NCBI GenBank assembly: GCA_963776195.1
Contig: CAVZMO010000036.1
Coordinates: forward strand, 1 to 64,000
Reading direction: 5' to 3'
Length of the DNA stretch: 64,000 nucleotides
From: CAVZMO01 sp963776195
Lineage (GTDB): Bacteria; Nitrospirota; Thermodesulfovibrionia; Thermodesulfovibrionales; SM23-35
In this document: piece after piece, positions 27,891 through 36,365 of the stretch
How positions within the stretch are numbered: position 1 is the first letter of the stretch
Layout: each line of letters starts with the position of its first letter
Notes under the pieces: generated by a model
Told to the model about the DNA's origin: nothing
Databases searched by the model: none
The model's input: the letters and a program-made list of their open reading frames with translations, nothing else
Made by a program: the position numbers and the translations under genes

Positions 27891-28133
27891 ATGACGGAAA
27901 CCAGCGACAGACTGAATGAAATATCGGACAAAATGAATGAACACATGATGGCTGTTAAGGGGACATTGGAACTTGTGGATGCGTCTGTTTCAGAGGACGA
28001 TTTGCACGACCTTCTGTTCAAAGCTGTCGAAAGAATGGAGAGCATGCAGAAACTGTCCGATGAATTGTTTGCTGCATTGAAACAGATATTCGAGAAAATG
28101 AACGAAGCCAAGTACCGCAAAGAGAGCGAATAG
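27891..28133 (+). CDS. Small helical protein of unknown function
   Basis: 80 residues, all predicted helix, acidic and Met-rich (MTETSDRLNEISDKMNEHMMAVKGTLELVDASVSEDDL). No cysteines, signal peptide or recognised domain. AAAGGGGTGATGAAGCA before the ATG provides a ribosome-binding site. Heptad-like spacing suggests a coiled coil or four-helix partner protein. It sits between the tldE and ACT-domain genes; context gives no clear role. Confidence 0.6.
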   Translation: MTETSDRLNEISDKMNEHMMAVKGTLELVDASVSEDDLHDLLFKAVERMESMQKLSDELFAALKQIFEKMNEAKYRKESE

Positions 28134-28237
28134 TTCAGTCTCTCACTGCAGGTTCATTCGAAACCGACAGAGCACTATTTGACTTTCCGAAAAGATCCGG
28201 TAGAATGCAAATTAGTGTGTCTAATAAGGAGGGATTT

Positions 28238-28639
28238 ATGGCAAAGGCAACAAAAATAAAACAGCTGAGTTTTGATATGCCGGACAAGCCGGGATTACTT
28301 TCTGAGGTAACGGGTGCTATTAGGGCGGCAAAAGCGACTATTAGCTCCATATGTGCATATGCCATGGATGGAAAGGCGTTTTTTATGGTCATAACGGACA
28401 GCAACGCGCAGACGAAAAAGGCCCTCGCTAAGCTGGGAGCCAAGTCGGTGAAAGAAGAAGATGTCGTTGCAGTGGAGGTGCCGAACAAGGCGGGCGAATT
28501 AGACAAGGTTGCAAAAAAGCTTGCCGACGCAAACATCGATATCTACTACCTGTTTGGATCTGCAGCATCAGGCAAAACTGCAGCGGTCATACTTTCGTCT
28601 TCAGATAATAAAAAGGTAATAAAGGTGATAAGCAAGTAA
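28238..28639 (+). CDS. Tandem ACT-domain protein
   Basis: 133 residues from ATG 28238, chosen because of AAGGAGGGATTT just upstream. Two ACT domains: SFDMPDKPGLLSEVTGAIRAAKATISSICAYAM (residues about 9-70) and VEVPNKAGELDKVAKKLADANIDIYYLFG (about 80-130). ACT domains bind amino acids or similar small ligands and regulate enzymes. As a free-standing double ACT protein its ligand and partner are unknown. Intact. Confidence 0.87.
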   Translation: MAKATKIKQLSFDMPDKPGLLSEVTGAIRAAKATISSICAYAMDGKAFFMVITDSNAQTKKALAKLGAKSVKEEDVVAVEVPNKAGELDKVAKKLADANIDIYYLFGSAASGKTAAVILSSSDNKKVIKVISK

Positions 28640-28875
28640 GACCGACCACCATGCCGTTATCTCGGGAAAAACGATACTGAGAGAAGGCATGATGGCAAAT
28701 GCATAAAATAAACTAATCGCTTAATTAATAATTTTAATTGACAAGCGGCGGGATTTTGTGTTTTCCTATTAAATAAGGTATTTAATTCAAAGATCCATCA
28801 CGTTCAGTCTTTTATCCCGTTTTTGAATGGTTGATTTCCTGTTAGTCGCAAGAAAAAATTGATCGGAGGTAAAAA

Positions 28876-29313
28876 ATGAGACAACTTATTTTTGGCTTGG
28901 TGGCCATGATATTCAGTATTCTCTGCAATGCCGAAGCGAGCATGGCAGATGCAAAGGTCTCAGCCGTTGAAGAGAGTAGCTATGCTGTCGCCTCTTGGTA
29001 TGGCCCTAAATTTCATGGGAGGCAGACGGCTTCGGGAGAGACATTTGATATGCACAGCTTCACCTGTGCCCATAAGAAATACCCATTCGGTAGTTGGTTG
29101 AAGATCACCAACCTGTTGAACGACAAGACCACTTTTTGCGTAGTTAATGATAGGGGTCCGTTTAAAGCATTGAGAGATTTGGATTTATCTTATGCCGCGG
29201 CAAAAGTGCTGGATATGATAACACTGGGCCAGTGCATGGTGAAGATTGAATTTTTGGGTGTGGATAAAGAGTATCTCAAAGCAGTAAAAGATATCTTTGG
29301 AAAAGATCATTAA
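28876..29313 (+). CDS. RlpA-like double-psi beta-barrel protein
   Basis: 145 residues with a signal peptide (MRQLIFGLVAMIFSILCNAEA). The RlpA core is clear: VASWYGPKFHGRQTASGETFDMHSFTCAHKKYPFGSWLKITN, then VVNDRGPFKALRDLDLSYAAAKVLDM. RlpA proteins are septal or cell-wall-associated lytic transglycosylases acting on peptidoglycan. The C-terminal SPOR domain is absent, so septal targeting by denuded glycan is not expected. It lies next to genes for N-acetylmuramate recycling on the other strand. GGAGGTAAAAA precedes the ATG. Confidence 0.87.
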   Translation: MRQLIFGLVAMIFSILCNAEASMADAKVSAVEESSYAVASWYGPKFHGRQTASGETFDMHSFTCAHKKYPFGSWLKITNLLNDKTTFCVVNDRGPFKALRDLDLSYAAAKVLDMITLGQCMVKIEFLGVDKEYLKAVKDIFGKDH

Positions 29314-29410
29314 AACGACTTTATCGTGTCAATGAGGAGAGGGAGGCGTTAGCGATATTGTGGCTGATGATGCTTATGGCGCTGAATTGCCGTTTCCCTG
29401 CGAAGAACGT

Positions 29411-31390
29411 TCATAGCTCCTTGGCGAGCGCATGTATTGCCGGATATTCATTTTTTGCAAGAGTCGTGTCTTCTTTAAGAAGTCTCAACCCTTCCGGAAT
29501 ATATTTTAAAAAATATTTTTTCTCTTTCACCGCTGAAAGAAACCCATATGCGCCGAGAGCTTGCATATGTCGCTGGAGGCGGCATGGAAGCAAAGTTTTC
29601 ATAAATTCATCCGCCAGAAGTCTCCCTTGCCCTCCTTTTCCAAAGGAGGGATTCGGCGGGGGGATTATTTTGTGCATGTAATAATCTAAAAGCCTTTCTC
29701 TCAAATTATCTTCAAGACGATAATAGGGGTCCCAGAGTATCGATGCTACATCATAGGCAGGAGGACCTATTCTCGCGCTTTGGAAATCCAAGAGTCTTGG
29801 TTTCCCGCCTTTTGTGACTATAATATTCTGTGATTGGAAATCGCGGTGGATTATTGTCTTGCGGAAAGAATCTACGTTTACTGCAAGCCTGTGAAACTCG
29901 TCTTCCAATGATGAGGGATTTTTGACCCTGACACTTCTGATGCCTCCAACAAATCTTTCAAGAAAATATCCCGTTTCCCACCGAAGATGTTCGTAATCAA
30001 AAACCCTGTTCTTGATCAATGCGCATTCAGCTATGTGTTCGGTCGCTTTTGTATGGATCAAAATCAGGATATCGATAACTTTTCTGTAAATCTCTTCCAT
30101 GCGGTCCTGTTCGCGTGGGCATTTCAACCAGTTGTAGAGCGAGAGGTCTCCGACGTCTTCGAATAACGCAGTTCTATTATCAAAATCCGCATCTATTAAT
30201 TCGGGCACCGGGATAAGATACTTTTGAAAAAATTGCGTATATTCTATGTGTCTCCGGAAATCGGGGTCGGCATCCGGACACTTCATCAGAACTGCCGAAC
30301 TGCCATCCCTCTTGACCCTGTAGTATTTTCTGTCGGACCCGCCTGTGCCGATGAGCACCGCGTTGCTTTCGGCAAGATTATATAAGTCCGCATCATCGAG
30401 ATCTATTTTAAATCCGGGACCGAGGATGCAATTTTCGAGCAGTAACTTTGTCCGCTTTTCCTTCGGATCGCTGCGTGTCCCCCAAAAAAGTGTGAGAAAG
30501 CATTCAGGGGAAATATCATCCCCGGGTTTTTGCCCAATCTCAGTTCCGGGAAGAATAATGCAATTTTTTAAATTGGTATCCTGATAACATGAACTTCCTT
30601 TCTCAATGACTACATACCCATCCATCTCTGTATGCTGACACCATGTTATGTCATGATCGATATAAACCATATCACCGTTTTTTCTGAGTTCACGAATGAC
30701 AGCTTTTGCGTATGAAGCCGGTGTGCCGATGTCGGTCCAGTAACATCCGCTAACATCCAACGTACCGATTTTATATCCCATCGCGACAGCCCTTAACCAG
30801 GTATCCACGACACTTGATATGTCTGAAGGCAGCAAGTTCAGGAATTCAGGCCGGTAAACAGCGATACCGGTGAAGGCCGCGCGTTTATGCGTCGTAATTC
30901 TCTTACCCGTGGAGGGGGGATTTTCTTTTTCGGCTTCCTTGAGAAAACCGTTCTCGTCAATGAGAAGTTTGTTGAACTCCGGATAATCATGCACGGCAAG
31001 GGTTGCAAGATTTCCTGATGAGAGATGGTGCTCGAGCAGTTTCCCCAGATCTATATCAGTGAGAATATCTGAGTTATGTATCAGGAAAGAGCCGTTTTTG
31101 AGAAAATCTTCGGCATTTTTTAAAGCGCCTCCCGTGCCGAGGACCGGGTCTTCACGGAAAATTTCAACCTGACCGCCGTATCCGGACTGAATGAGCCAGT
31201 CTTCGATTGCGTCCTTTTTGTAATGAAGATTTATCCCCATTTTATGTACAGGTAAAACGGATGTATTTTCGAGGACAGATTGCAAAACAGGCTTCCCGAG
31301 AATGGAAACAAGCGGTTTGGGAATATAGTTGGTGATCGGACGGAGCCTCTCACCGAGACCGGCGGCCAAAATGAATACTGAAAAATTCAT
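29411..31390 (-). CDS. Fused MurNAc-1-P uridylyltransferase / N-acetylmuramate kinase (MurU-AmgK-like)
   Basis: 659 residues. The N-terminal half is a nucleotidyltransferase: ILAAGLGERLRPITNYIPKPLVSI, IHNSDILTDIDL and WTDIGTP, with a C-terminal hexapeptide-like stretch. The second half (from about residue 345) is an aminoglycoside-phosphotransferase-type kinase: IHRDFQSQNIIV (catalytic Asp loop) and RLLDFQSARIGP (DFG-like). This pairing equals AmgK and MurU of the anabolic peptidoglycan recycling route that converts MurNAc to UDP-MurNAc, here in reversed order in one chain. The neighbour is NamZ-like, which supports this. Near the C-terminus a short stretch (PPPNPSFGKGGQGR) is encoded by a palindromic repeat. 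Confidence 0.85.
   Translation of the reverse strand: MNFSVFILAAGLGERLRPITNYIPKPLVSILGKPVLQSVLENTSVLPVHKMGINLHYKKDAIEDWLIQSGYGGQVEIFREDPVLGTGGALKNAEDFLKNGSFLIHNSDILTDIDLGKLLEHHLSSGNLATLAVHDYPEFNKLLIDENGFLKEAEKENPPSTGKRITTHKRAAFTGIAVYRPEFLNLLPSDISSVVDTWLRAVAMGYKIGTLDVSGCYWTDIGTPASYAKAVIRELRKNGDMVYIDHDITWCQHTEMDGYVVIEKGSSCYQDTNLKNCIILPGTEIGQKPGDDISPECFLTLFWGTRSDPKEKRTKLLLENCILGPGFKIDLDDADLYNLAESNAVLIGTGGSDRKYYRVKRDGSSAVLMKCPDADPDFRRHIEYTQFFQKYLIPVPELIDADFDNRTALFEDVGDLSLYNWLKCPREQDRMEEIYRKVIDILILIHTKATEHIAECALIKNRVFDYEHLRWETGYFLERFVGGIRSVRVKNPSSLEDEFHRLAVNVDSFRKTIIHRDFQSQNIIVTKGGKPRLLDFQSARIGPPAYDVASILWDPYYRLEDNLRERLLDYYMHKIIPPPNPSFGKGGQGRLLADEFMKTLLPCRLQRHMQALGAYGFLSAVKEKKYFLKYIPEGLRLLKEDTTLAKNEYPAIHALAKEL
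29621..29666. repeat. Palindromic repeat inserted in frame in the MurU-AmgK gene
   Basis: CCCTCCTTTTCCAAAGGAGGG is a near-perfect palindrome flanked by CCCTTGC and GGCGGGGGG. The same type of CCTCC-GGAGG hairpin occurs in the intergenic repeats at 57118-57226. It encodes about 14 Pro/Gly/Lys-rich residues that break the normal kinase sequence without shifting frame. Confidence 0.65.
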
Positions 31391-31485
31391 CTCAAAATAT
31401 CCATCTCATTTTGCCTGCCATTCTATTCCCTCACCCATCAATTGAGGGGCCATTTCGGATGCCCCTTGGTCCTTGACAGGGTGAT

Positions 31486-32682
31486 TCATTTATACATAAG
31501 ATAATGTCTTCTAAAATCCTTATCAAACCTCAAGCACTGCTCCTGCCACCATTCTTCCATCCGGTCAAGTTCTCTGCCTTTTTCTATGTCCCTTCTTAAC
31601 CTGTCCGTACCTGCAAGGATATCGATAGGCATCTTTTCGGTCTCATACTCATATGGCGGTTGTTTCCATGCAAAATGTTCCGGATAAAGATCATGGATAG
31701 CTTTGATGACGGCTACCCCGGTTTTGAAGGGTCTGAACCTCTCCCTGTTCACGATGTGAATCTGTGCGCCTCCGCAAAGATTTCCGGAATATTTTTGAAA
31801 GGCGGGCTGGAAATACACGGGCCTGAAGACAACTCCGGGAAGCCTGAAGCCTTTAAGATGATCTGCAAGTCTGTCCGGTTCTATAAACGGAGCGCCGAAT
31901 ATTTCAAAGGGCCTTGTCGTTCCTCTTCCTTCGCTGAGGTTTGTCCCCTCAAGAAGGCACATGCCCGGATAAACAACGGCGGTATCAAGTGTCGGCATAT
32001 TCGGTGAAGGCAAAACCCATGGCAAACCGGTCTCATCAAACCACATGCTCCGCCTCCACCCATGCAGAGGGATTACATATAAATCCAAAGAAGGATAAAA
32101 TTCATTCTTAAAATAGCAGGCGATCTCGCCGATTGTCATTCCGTGACGTGCCGGCAGATGCCGCTGCCCCACAAAGGAAGCATAAGCCATTTCAAGGACA
32201 GGGCCTTCGGTGGTATGCCCCCCGATCGGATTCGGTCTGTCCAGTATGACTGTCGCTTTGCCTGTTTGAGAACATGCCCGCATGCAGAGTTCCATGGTCC
32301 ATATGAATGTATAGTAACGTGAGCCTACGTCTTGCAGGTCCATTACTAGTACATCGAGATCGTGTAACATTCGCGGTTCAGGTTCCCTGGCATTTCCGTA
32401 GAGGCTGAAAACAGGAAGTCCGGTATGGGGATCAATGAAGCCTTCCCATTCGACCATGTTGTCCTGCGTCTCTCCATGGATTCCGTGCTGCGGGCCGAAG
32501 AGGGCCTTCATTTCGAAAAGTTTTGATCTAAAAAATAATTGGACGGCGTGTTCCAGTTTTCTGTTCACGGATGCGGGATGTACGAGGAGTCCGACTTGCG
32601 CTCCTTTTAATATTTTAGGCCATTTTTTCTCGAATCCGTCCAGCCCTGACTGCATGTGATGAAGGTTCCCCTTATTAAGCAC
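31486..32682 (-). CDS. DUF1343 exo-beta-N-acetylmuramidase (NamZ-like)
   Basis: About 398 residues of the NamZ/YbbC (DUF1343) family: GAQVGLLVHPASVNRKLEHAVQLF, ALFGPQHGIHGETQDNMVEW, LVMDLQDVGSRYYTFIWTMELCM, VILDRPNPIGG, and WVLPSPNMPTLDTAVVYPGMCLLEGTNLSEGRGTTRPFEIFGAP. NamZ enzymes release terminal MurNAc from peptidoglycan fragments. No N-terminal signal peptide is evident, so activity may be cytoplasmic, unlike secreted members; the start could lie a few residues downstream (M10). The neighbour MurU-AmgK fusion could then recycle the MurNAc. Confidence 0.88.
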   Translation of the reverse strand: MLNKGNLHHMQSGLDGFEKKWPKILKGAQVGLLVHPASVNRKLEHAVQLFFRSKLFEMKALFGPQHGIHGETQDNMVEWEGFIDPHTGLPVFSLYGNAREPEPRMLHDLDVLVMDLQDVGSRYYTFIWTMELCMRACSQTGKATVILDRPNPIGGHTTEGPVLEMAYASFVGQRHLPARHGMTIGEIACYFKNEFYPSLDLYVIPLHGWRRSMWFDETGLPWVLPSPNMPTLDTAVVYPGMCLLEGTNLSEGRGTTRPFEIFGAPFIEPDRLADHLKGFRLPGVVFRPVYFQPAFQKYSGNLCGGAQIHIVNRERFRPFKTGVAVIKAIHDLYPEHFAWKQPPYEYETEKMPIDILAGTDRLRRDIEKGRELDRMEEWWQEQCLRFDKDFRRHYLMYK

Positions 32683-32745
32683 CGTGATCGCTCCAATTAA
32701 ATAGAATACCCGATTAAAGACCTCAGTGGAAGATTTCTTTGTTGC

Positions 32746-33555
32746 CTATCGATATTTATCAGAAAGGGGCACAAACAGCATCCATGGTAAAGCGAGCCAC
32801 TTTTGGTCCCTGTAATTCGCAAGTCCTATGATCATGTCCTTATGTCCGGAAGCAGGCTGATCACGGTACGTGCCGAAAAGACGGTCCCACCATGGTAAAT
32901 TAAAACCGAAATTGCTGTCTGTTTCTTTAATAATCACTGAATGATGAACACGGTGCATGTCAGGTGTAACCAGAAATGTTCGTAAGAACTTGTCAATTCG
33001 CTGATTCATAAAGACATTGCTGTGATTGAACATTGATGTAGCATTCAGCAATACCTCAAAAGCCAGGACAGACCAGGCCGGCGCTCCGAGGATGACTATC
33101 ATTGCCATCTTGATGCCCATCGAAAGGATTATTTCGACGGGATGGAACCTGGCGCCGGTTGTAACATCGATATCGAGATCGGTATGGTGCATCCTGTGGA
33201 GACGCCAGAAAAGGGGGACTTTATGGAAAAAGACATGCTGGGCATATATGGTCAAATCGAGCGCGACGATCGAGATGGCTCCTGCAATCGAATGGGACAT
33301 TTCCAACATGTTGAAAACCCCCCAACCACGTTCCCGGCTGAAAAGCGCAACTCCGATCGCGGTTACAGGTAAAATCCAGCGGACCAGCATGCTGTTGAGA
33401 AAGGTCAATGTCAGGTTATTGAACCATCGGGTGGCTTTGGGTTTGGTCAGGGCCCGTCGGGGTGCTATCATCTCCCAAAAAGTCATGAAAACAAAGATGC
33501 CGAAGAAGAAGCCGAGCCGGATAAAGACCTCTTTATCAATGACAAGCATATTCAT
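32746..33555 (-). CDS. Sterol desaturase / fatty acid hydroxylase family membrane protein
   Basis: 269 residues, four or more hydrophobic helices. The di-iron histidine motifs are HVFFH, HRMHH (HxxHH) and HRVHHS (HxxHH) in DLTIYAQHVFFHKVPLFWRLHRMHHTD and TPDMHRVHHSVI. These enzymes use O2 and a di-iron centre to hydroxylate or desaturate lipids; bacterial substrates vary. Presence of an O2-dependent enzyme in an apparently anaerobic lineage may reflect lipid modification or detoxification. Start ATG 33555 or 33549 (MNMLVID). Intact. Confidence 0.87.
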   Translation of the reverse strand: MNMLVIDKEVFIRLGFFFGIFVFMTFWEMIAPRRALTKPKATRWFNNLTLTFLNSMLVRWILPVTAIGVALFSRERGWGVFNMLEMSHSIAGAISIVALDLTIYAQHVFFHKVPLFWRLHRMHHTDLDIDVTTGARFHPVEIILSMGIKMAMIVILGAPAWSVLAFEVLLNATSMFNHSNVFMNQRIDKFLRTFLVTPDMHRVHHSVIIKETDSNFGFNLPWWDRLFGTYRDQPASGHKDMIIGLANYRDQKWLALPWMLFVPLSDKYR

Positions 33556-33601
33556 TGGTTGCTCTTCAATTCTATTATACTTCCAAGCTCTTGCATAGCT
33601 T

Positions 33602-34287
33602 TTGCTCTATCTGCCGCCGGCCCTGGGATTTGATCAGATCCCGGTAAAAAGCATCACCGGCCTGACAATGATACAGGGGTTTTTCGCATCTCTCTCGGCT
33701 ATGCTCTTCTACAGAAGTCAGCGGCTCGTCAATAAATCACTGGTCCTCTCGCTCGGACTTTCCCTTTTTTTATCATCCCTTGCGGGCTCTCTCATTTCAA
33801 AGAGGGTGCCGGACAAGTCTTTACTTTTTATTTTCGGAGCCCTCGCTTTTGCCGCGTCTGTCTTTATGCTGACACCCCGAAGTTACGGGAAGATGACTTA
33901 ACCGAGGATAAGGTGCATTTCAATAGAACCGCTGTAATTCTAATAGGTGTTTCTATCGGGTTTTTAATCGGGCTTGTTGGACAGGGCGGCGCGTTTATCA
34001 TCATACCGATCCTTTTGTATGTCCTGAAAATACCTCTTAGGGTAACCATAGGAAGCACGCTCGCAATCGGGCTCTTTTCTTCCACAGCGGGTTTGATCGG
34101 GAAGATAGCAACAGGCCAGGTGCCTTTTCAGATAGCTATAGCCCTTCTCATGGGCTCTATCCCTGCAGCACAATTGGGAAGCGTGATCGGCAGGAAGACA
34201 AAGGTCCAATTTTTGCGGTGGCTGCTCGCCTTCATCATCACTATTTCTGCAATTAAGGTATGGTCAGACATCTTCTGGCCGAAATAG
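33602..34287 (+). pseudogene. TauE/SafE-family anion exporter, N-terminally truncated and frameshifted
   Basis: The reading starts at TTG 33602 inside the family sequence (LPPALGFDQIPVKSITGLTMIQGFFASLSA); the first helix with the conserved glycine-rich motif is missing. A frame change between 33897 and 33913 separates it from the second half (FNRTAVILIGVSIGFLIGLVGQGGAFIIIPILLYVLKIPLRVTIGSTLAIGLFSSTAG), the repeat of the motif. Members export sulfite, sulfoacetate or other anions. Without the first helix the protein is probably non-functional. Confidence 0.75.
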
Positions 34288-34345
34288 GCCCTATGGTTTA
34301 TCTAAAAAATGTGAGGCGTATATACGCCTTTCATCGATGCAGGCT

Positions 34346-35098
34346 TTAGGGAATTGTGTCGACAGACGCAAATTTGGGCTCGTGGAGCGGCAACAGGATA
34401 TCCGCCATATCTCTCACTTTGAGTACGATGTCGTACGCTTCATATACATTGACATGGGTGCCGGGAGGGATGACTTCCATCTCCATCGCTTTTATCCTCG
34501 GAGGAGGATTAAAATTTTCCATAATGAGACAGAATCCGGTGATTACCGCTTTCCCCTGATCAGTGTCTATAATTACTGATAATCCTCCCTCGGTATGGGC
34601 CGGAGTGTGGATGACCCGGATGCCGGGAACGATCTCCGAATCTCCGGTGAGTTTCTTTATCTGACCTCTCTTCTCCACGTCCAGGATATAATCTTCCATA
34701 TAACGGATATCCAGAGGGTGCGGGTTGTGCGCCCTCTCCAATTCTTTTTCATGCACGTAGAATGTTGCATTAACGCATTTGTCATCATTTTCGCAGTGAT
34801 CGTTGTGTAAATGTGTGTGAATGACTATGTCGATGTCTTCGGGCTTTAACCCCCATCGGTTCAGACCTTCCTCGAATTTATAGATTTTCCCTCCGATAGC
34901 GTTTTCCCTCTCCTTGGACTGCAAAGGACTATATTCTCCGGTATCCACAAGAATCTTCTTGTCTCCGCCCTGCAGATACCAGCAATAAATAGGAATAGTA
35001 TAGGGTTCTCCATAGCCAAACTGATACGTCATCATGCTTTTGTCGAAAGCCTTTGTTCCCACCACGATGGGATGGATTTTGTAGTAAACTCTGTTCAT
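34346..35098 (-). CDS. MBL-fold hydrolase (AHL-lactonase-like)
   Basis: 250 residues with the metallo-beta-lactamase signature HTHLHNDHC (HxHxDH), HTPAHTEGG (third His site), a metal-ligand region near ITGFC where many members have D, and LLPLHEPKF (last His). The general layout (IYCWYLQGGDKKILVDTGE near the N-terminus) follows the N-acyl homoserine lactonase family. Two metals, probably zinc or iron, bind the motif. The natural substrate is unknown. GGAGGACAT precedes ATG 35098 on the minus strand. Intact. Confidence 0.85.
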   Translation of the reverse strand: MNRVYYKIHPIVVGTKAFDKSMMTYQFGYGEPYTIPIYCWYLQGGDKKILVDTGEYSPLQSKERENAIGGKIYKFEEGLNRWGLKPEDIDIVIHTHLHNDHCENDDKCVNATFYVHEKELERAHNPHPLDIRYMEDYILDVEKRGQIKKLTGDSEIVPGIRVIHTPAHTEGGLSVIIDTDQGKAVITGFCLIMENFNPPPRIKAMEMEVIPPGTHVNVYEAYDIVLKVRDMADILLPLHEPKFASVDTIP

Positions 35099-35237
35099 AA
35101 TGTCCTCCGGATGTATTTATTATAACATTGAGAGCTCTTGTTTTCTCTTCTCATATTTTGACACAGCCTTCTGTTGACATCGATATAGTCATTGACTTAT
35201 ATTCATTTTATTATTTGTTTAAAAATAAGAGGTAGGG

Positions 35238-35410
35238 AGCGTAAGACAACGGTCCGATACTTTGGGCCGAGGGGCGTTCCGATTGCAGAACGGGAAAAGG
35301 ATCACTCATGATAATCGAGACTGAGGATATATAAGAGACATGAAGCAAGAGTGCAGACTGATGCTTGAAAGCAAGGCCTTGAATATGGCTGATAGCTTCA
35401 AGGAGGAAAA
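35238..35410 (+). pseudogene. Decayed DUF134 gene
   Basis: The plus strand gives VRYFGPRGVPI around 35251-35284, matching the YFKPRGIP motif of DUF134, and LESKALNMADSFKEEK near 35364-35411, matching the LNGKALRIETK end. The helix-turn-helix between them is missing or scrambled, with stops in all frames. The usual GCATATGC promoter element is not present upstream. It directly precedes a NifX-like gene, as do the other DUF134 copies. Confidence 0.5.
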
Positions 35411-35413
35411 GTC

Positions 35414-35794
35414 TTGAAGTTATGTTTCCCGGTTCCAGAAGAGAATGGATTGGAAAGCAAAGTTCATCGACATTTTGGTTCCGCGCCGGTTTTTCTTCTT
35501 ATAGAGACCAATACCGACAACGTATCAACAATTCATAACAAAGACCGACATCGTGCGCATGGGGCGCGTAATCCGATAGAGGCTCTGGAGAATCAAAGGG
35601 TTGATGCAGTAATAGTCGGCAGAATCGGTGCCGGTGCATTGAGCAGATTGAATAAACTCGGCATTAAAGTCTTTCAAGCAAAAGGATCCACTGTAAAGGA
35701 AAATATTGCACTTTACAGGAATCAGAATTTGCCTGAATTTATAATATTATGCTGCTGCCCCGGAGGTGTGGATATTCGGGAAAATAAACATTAA
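35414..35794 (+). CDS. NifX-type domain protein (TTG start)
   Basis: 126 residues. The TTG at 35414 aligns with the ATG of the paralogues (KLCFPVPEENGLESKVHRHFGSAPVFLLIETNTDN) and has AAGGAGGAAAAGTC before it, so it is the start. NPIEALENQRVDAVIVGRIGAGALSRLNKLGIKVFQAKG follows. The C-terminus has CCCPGG but lacks the GHGHxxxCGH tail of the other copies, and the YGHFG motif reads HRHFG, so its metal-binding part is changed. Its DUF134 partner is a remnant. Diverging copy. Confidence 0.82.
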   Translation: MKLCFPVPEENGLESKVHRHFGSAPVFLLIETNTDNVSTIHNKDRHRAHGARNPIEALENQRVDAVIVGRIGAGALSRLNKLGIKVFQAKGSTVKENIALYRNQNLPEFIILCCCPGGVDIRENKH

Positions 35795-35879
35795 GGTTTT
35801 TCGAAGCTATACCTTGAAAATATGCCTATTGGACCAATGTGGTAGTAAAGAATTTCTTGTCGTTCATGGAAGCGGGAAT

Positions 35880-35987
35880 TCAGAGAAAAAAATGAAGTGA
35901 ATTCCTATCTCTAAAGCCTTCAGATAGGATTTGTGGGAAAATGCTCTTCATCCGCTTTTTCTTCTCTTTAACTTCAATAAATGACAT
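35880..35987 (-). CDS. Possible 35-residue small protein, divergent from DUF134
   Basis: A minus-strand reading from ATG 35987 has a good ribosome-binding site (CCTGGAGGTAAAT) and encodes MSFIEVKEKKKRMKSIFPQI followed by 15 more residues. It is very basic and matches nothing I recognise. It may be the 5' end of a truncated gene or a short peptide; the region otherwise has no gene for 260 bases. Confidence 0.3.
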   Translation of the reverse strand: MSFIEVKEKKKRMKSIFPQILSEGFRDRNSLHFFL

Positions 35988-36038
35988 ATTTACCTCCAGG
36001 CTACTTTGTGTTTATTTACAAAATGGATTGTAATTATC

Positions 36039-36068
36039 TTGAGATTATTATTGGCATATGCTTATAAT
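36039..36068 (+). promoter_or_regulatory. Promoter with GCATATGC operator, DUF134 copy 3
   Basis: TTGAGA (36039-36044), 18-base spacer, TATAAT (36063-36068), ATG 5 bases later. GCATATGC at 36054-36061 has the same position relative to the -10 box as in the promoters at 16462 (8727 is offset by one base composition only). No Shine-Dalgarno before the ATG. Confidence 0.6.
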
Positions 36069-36073
36069 AAGTC

Positions 36074-36364
36074 ATGGCAAGGCCCAAGAAATTCAGATGT
36101 GTCAAATGCAAGCCTGATGCAACGTATTTCAAGCCGCGAGGAATTCCGATGACCGAACTTGAGGAGAAAGCCCTTAACATTGACGAACTCGAAGCGATCA
36201 GACTCGCCGATTATGAAAGGCTCTATCAAGCAGATGCGGCAAGAAAGATGGAGATATCGAGGCAGACGTTCGGACGCATTCTGAACCAAGCTCACAAAAA
36301 AGTTGCCGAGTGCCTTTTGAACGGTAAGGCGCTCAGAATAGAAACAAAAGAAAAGGAGAAATAA
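36074..36364 (+). CDS. DUF134 (UPF0251) family helix-turn-helix protein
   Basis: 96 residues: MARPKKFRCVKCKPDATYFKPRGIPMTELEEKALNIDELEAIRLADYERLYQADAARKMEISRQTFGRILNQAHKKVAECLLNGKALRIETKEKEK. The CxxC and PRGIP part is followed by a sigma-4-like helix-turn-helix. The stop is 1 base before the ATG of the NifX-like gene, so the pair is coupled. Likely a regulator of its own operon through the GCATATGC site. Intact; the most complete of the four cassettes in the window. Confidence 0.88.
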   Translation: MARPKKFRCVKCKPDATYFKPRGIPMTELEEKALNIDELEAIRLADYERLYQADAARKMEISRQTFGRILNQAHKKVAECLLNGKALRIETKEKEK

Positions 36365-36365
36365 G

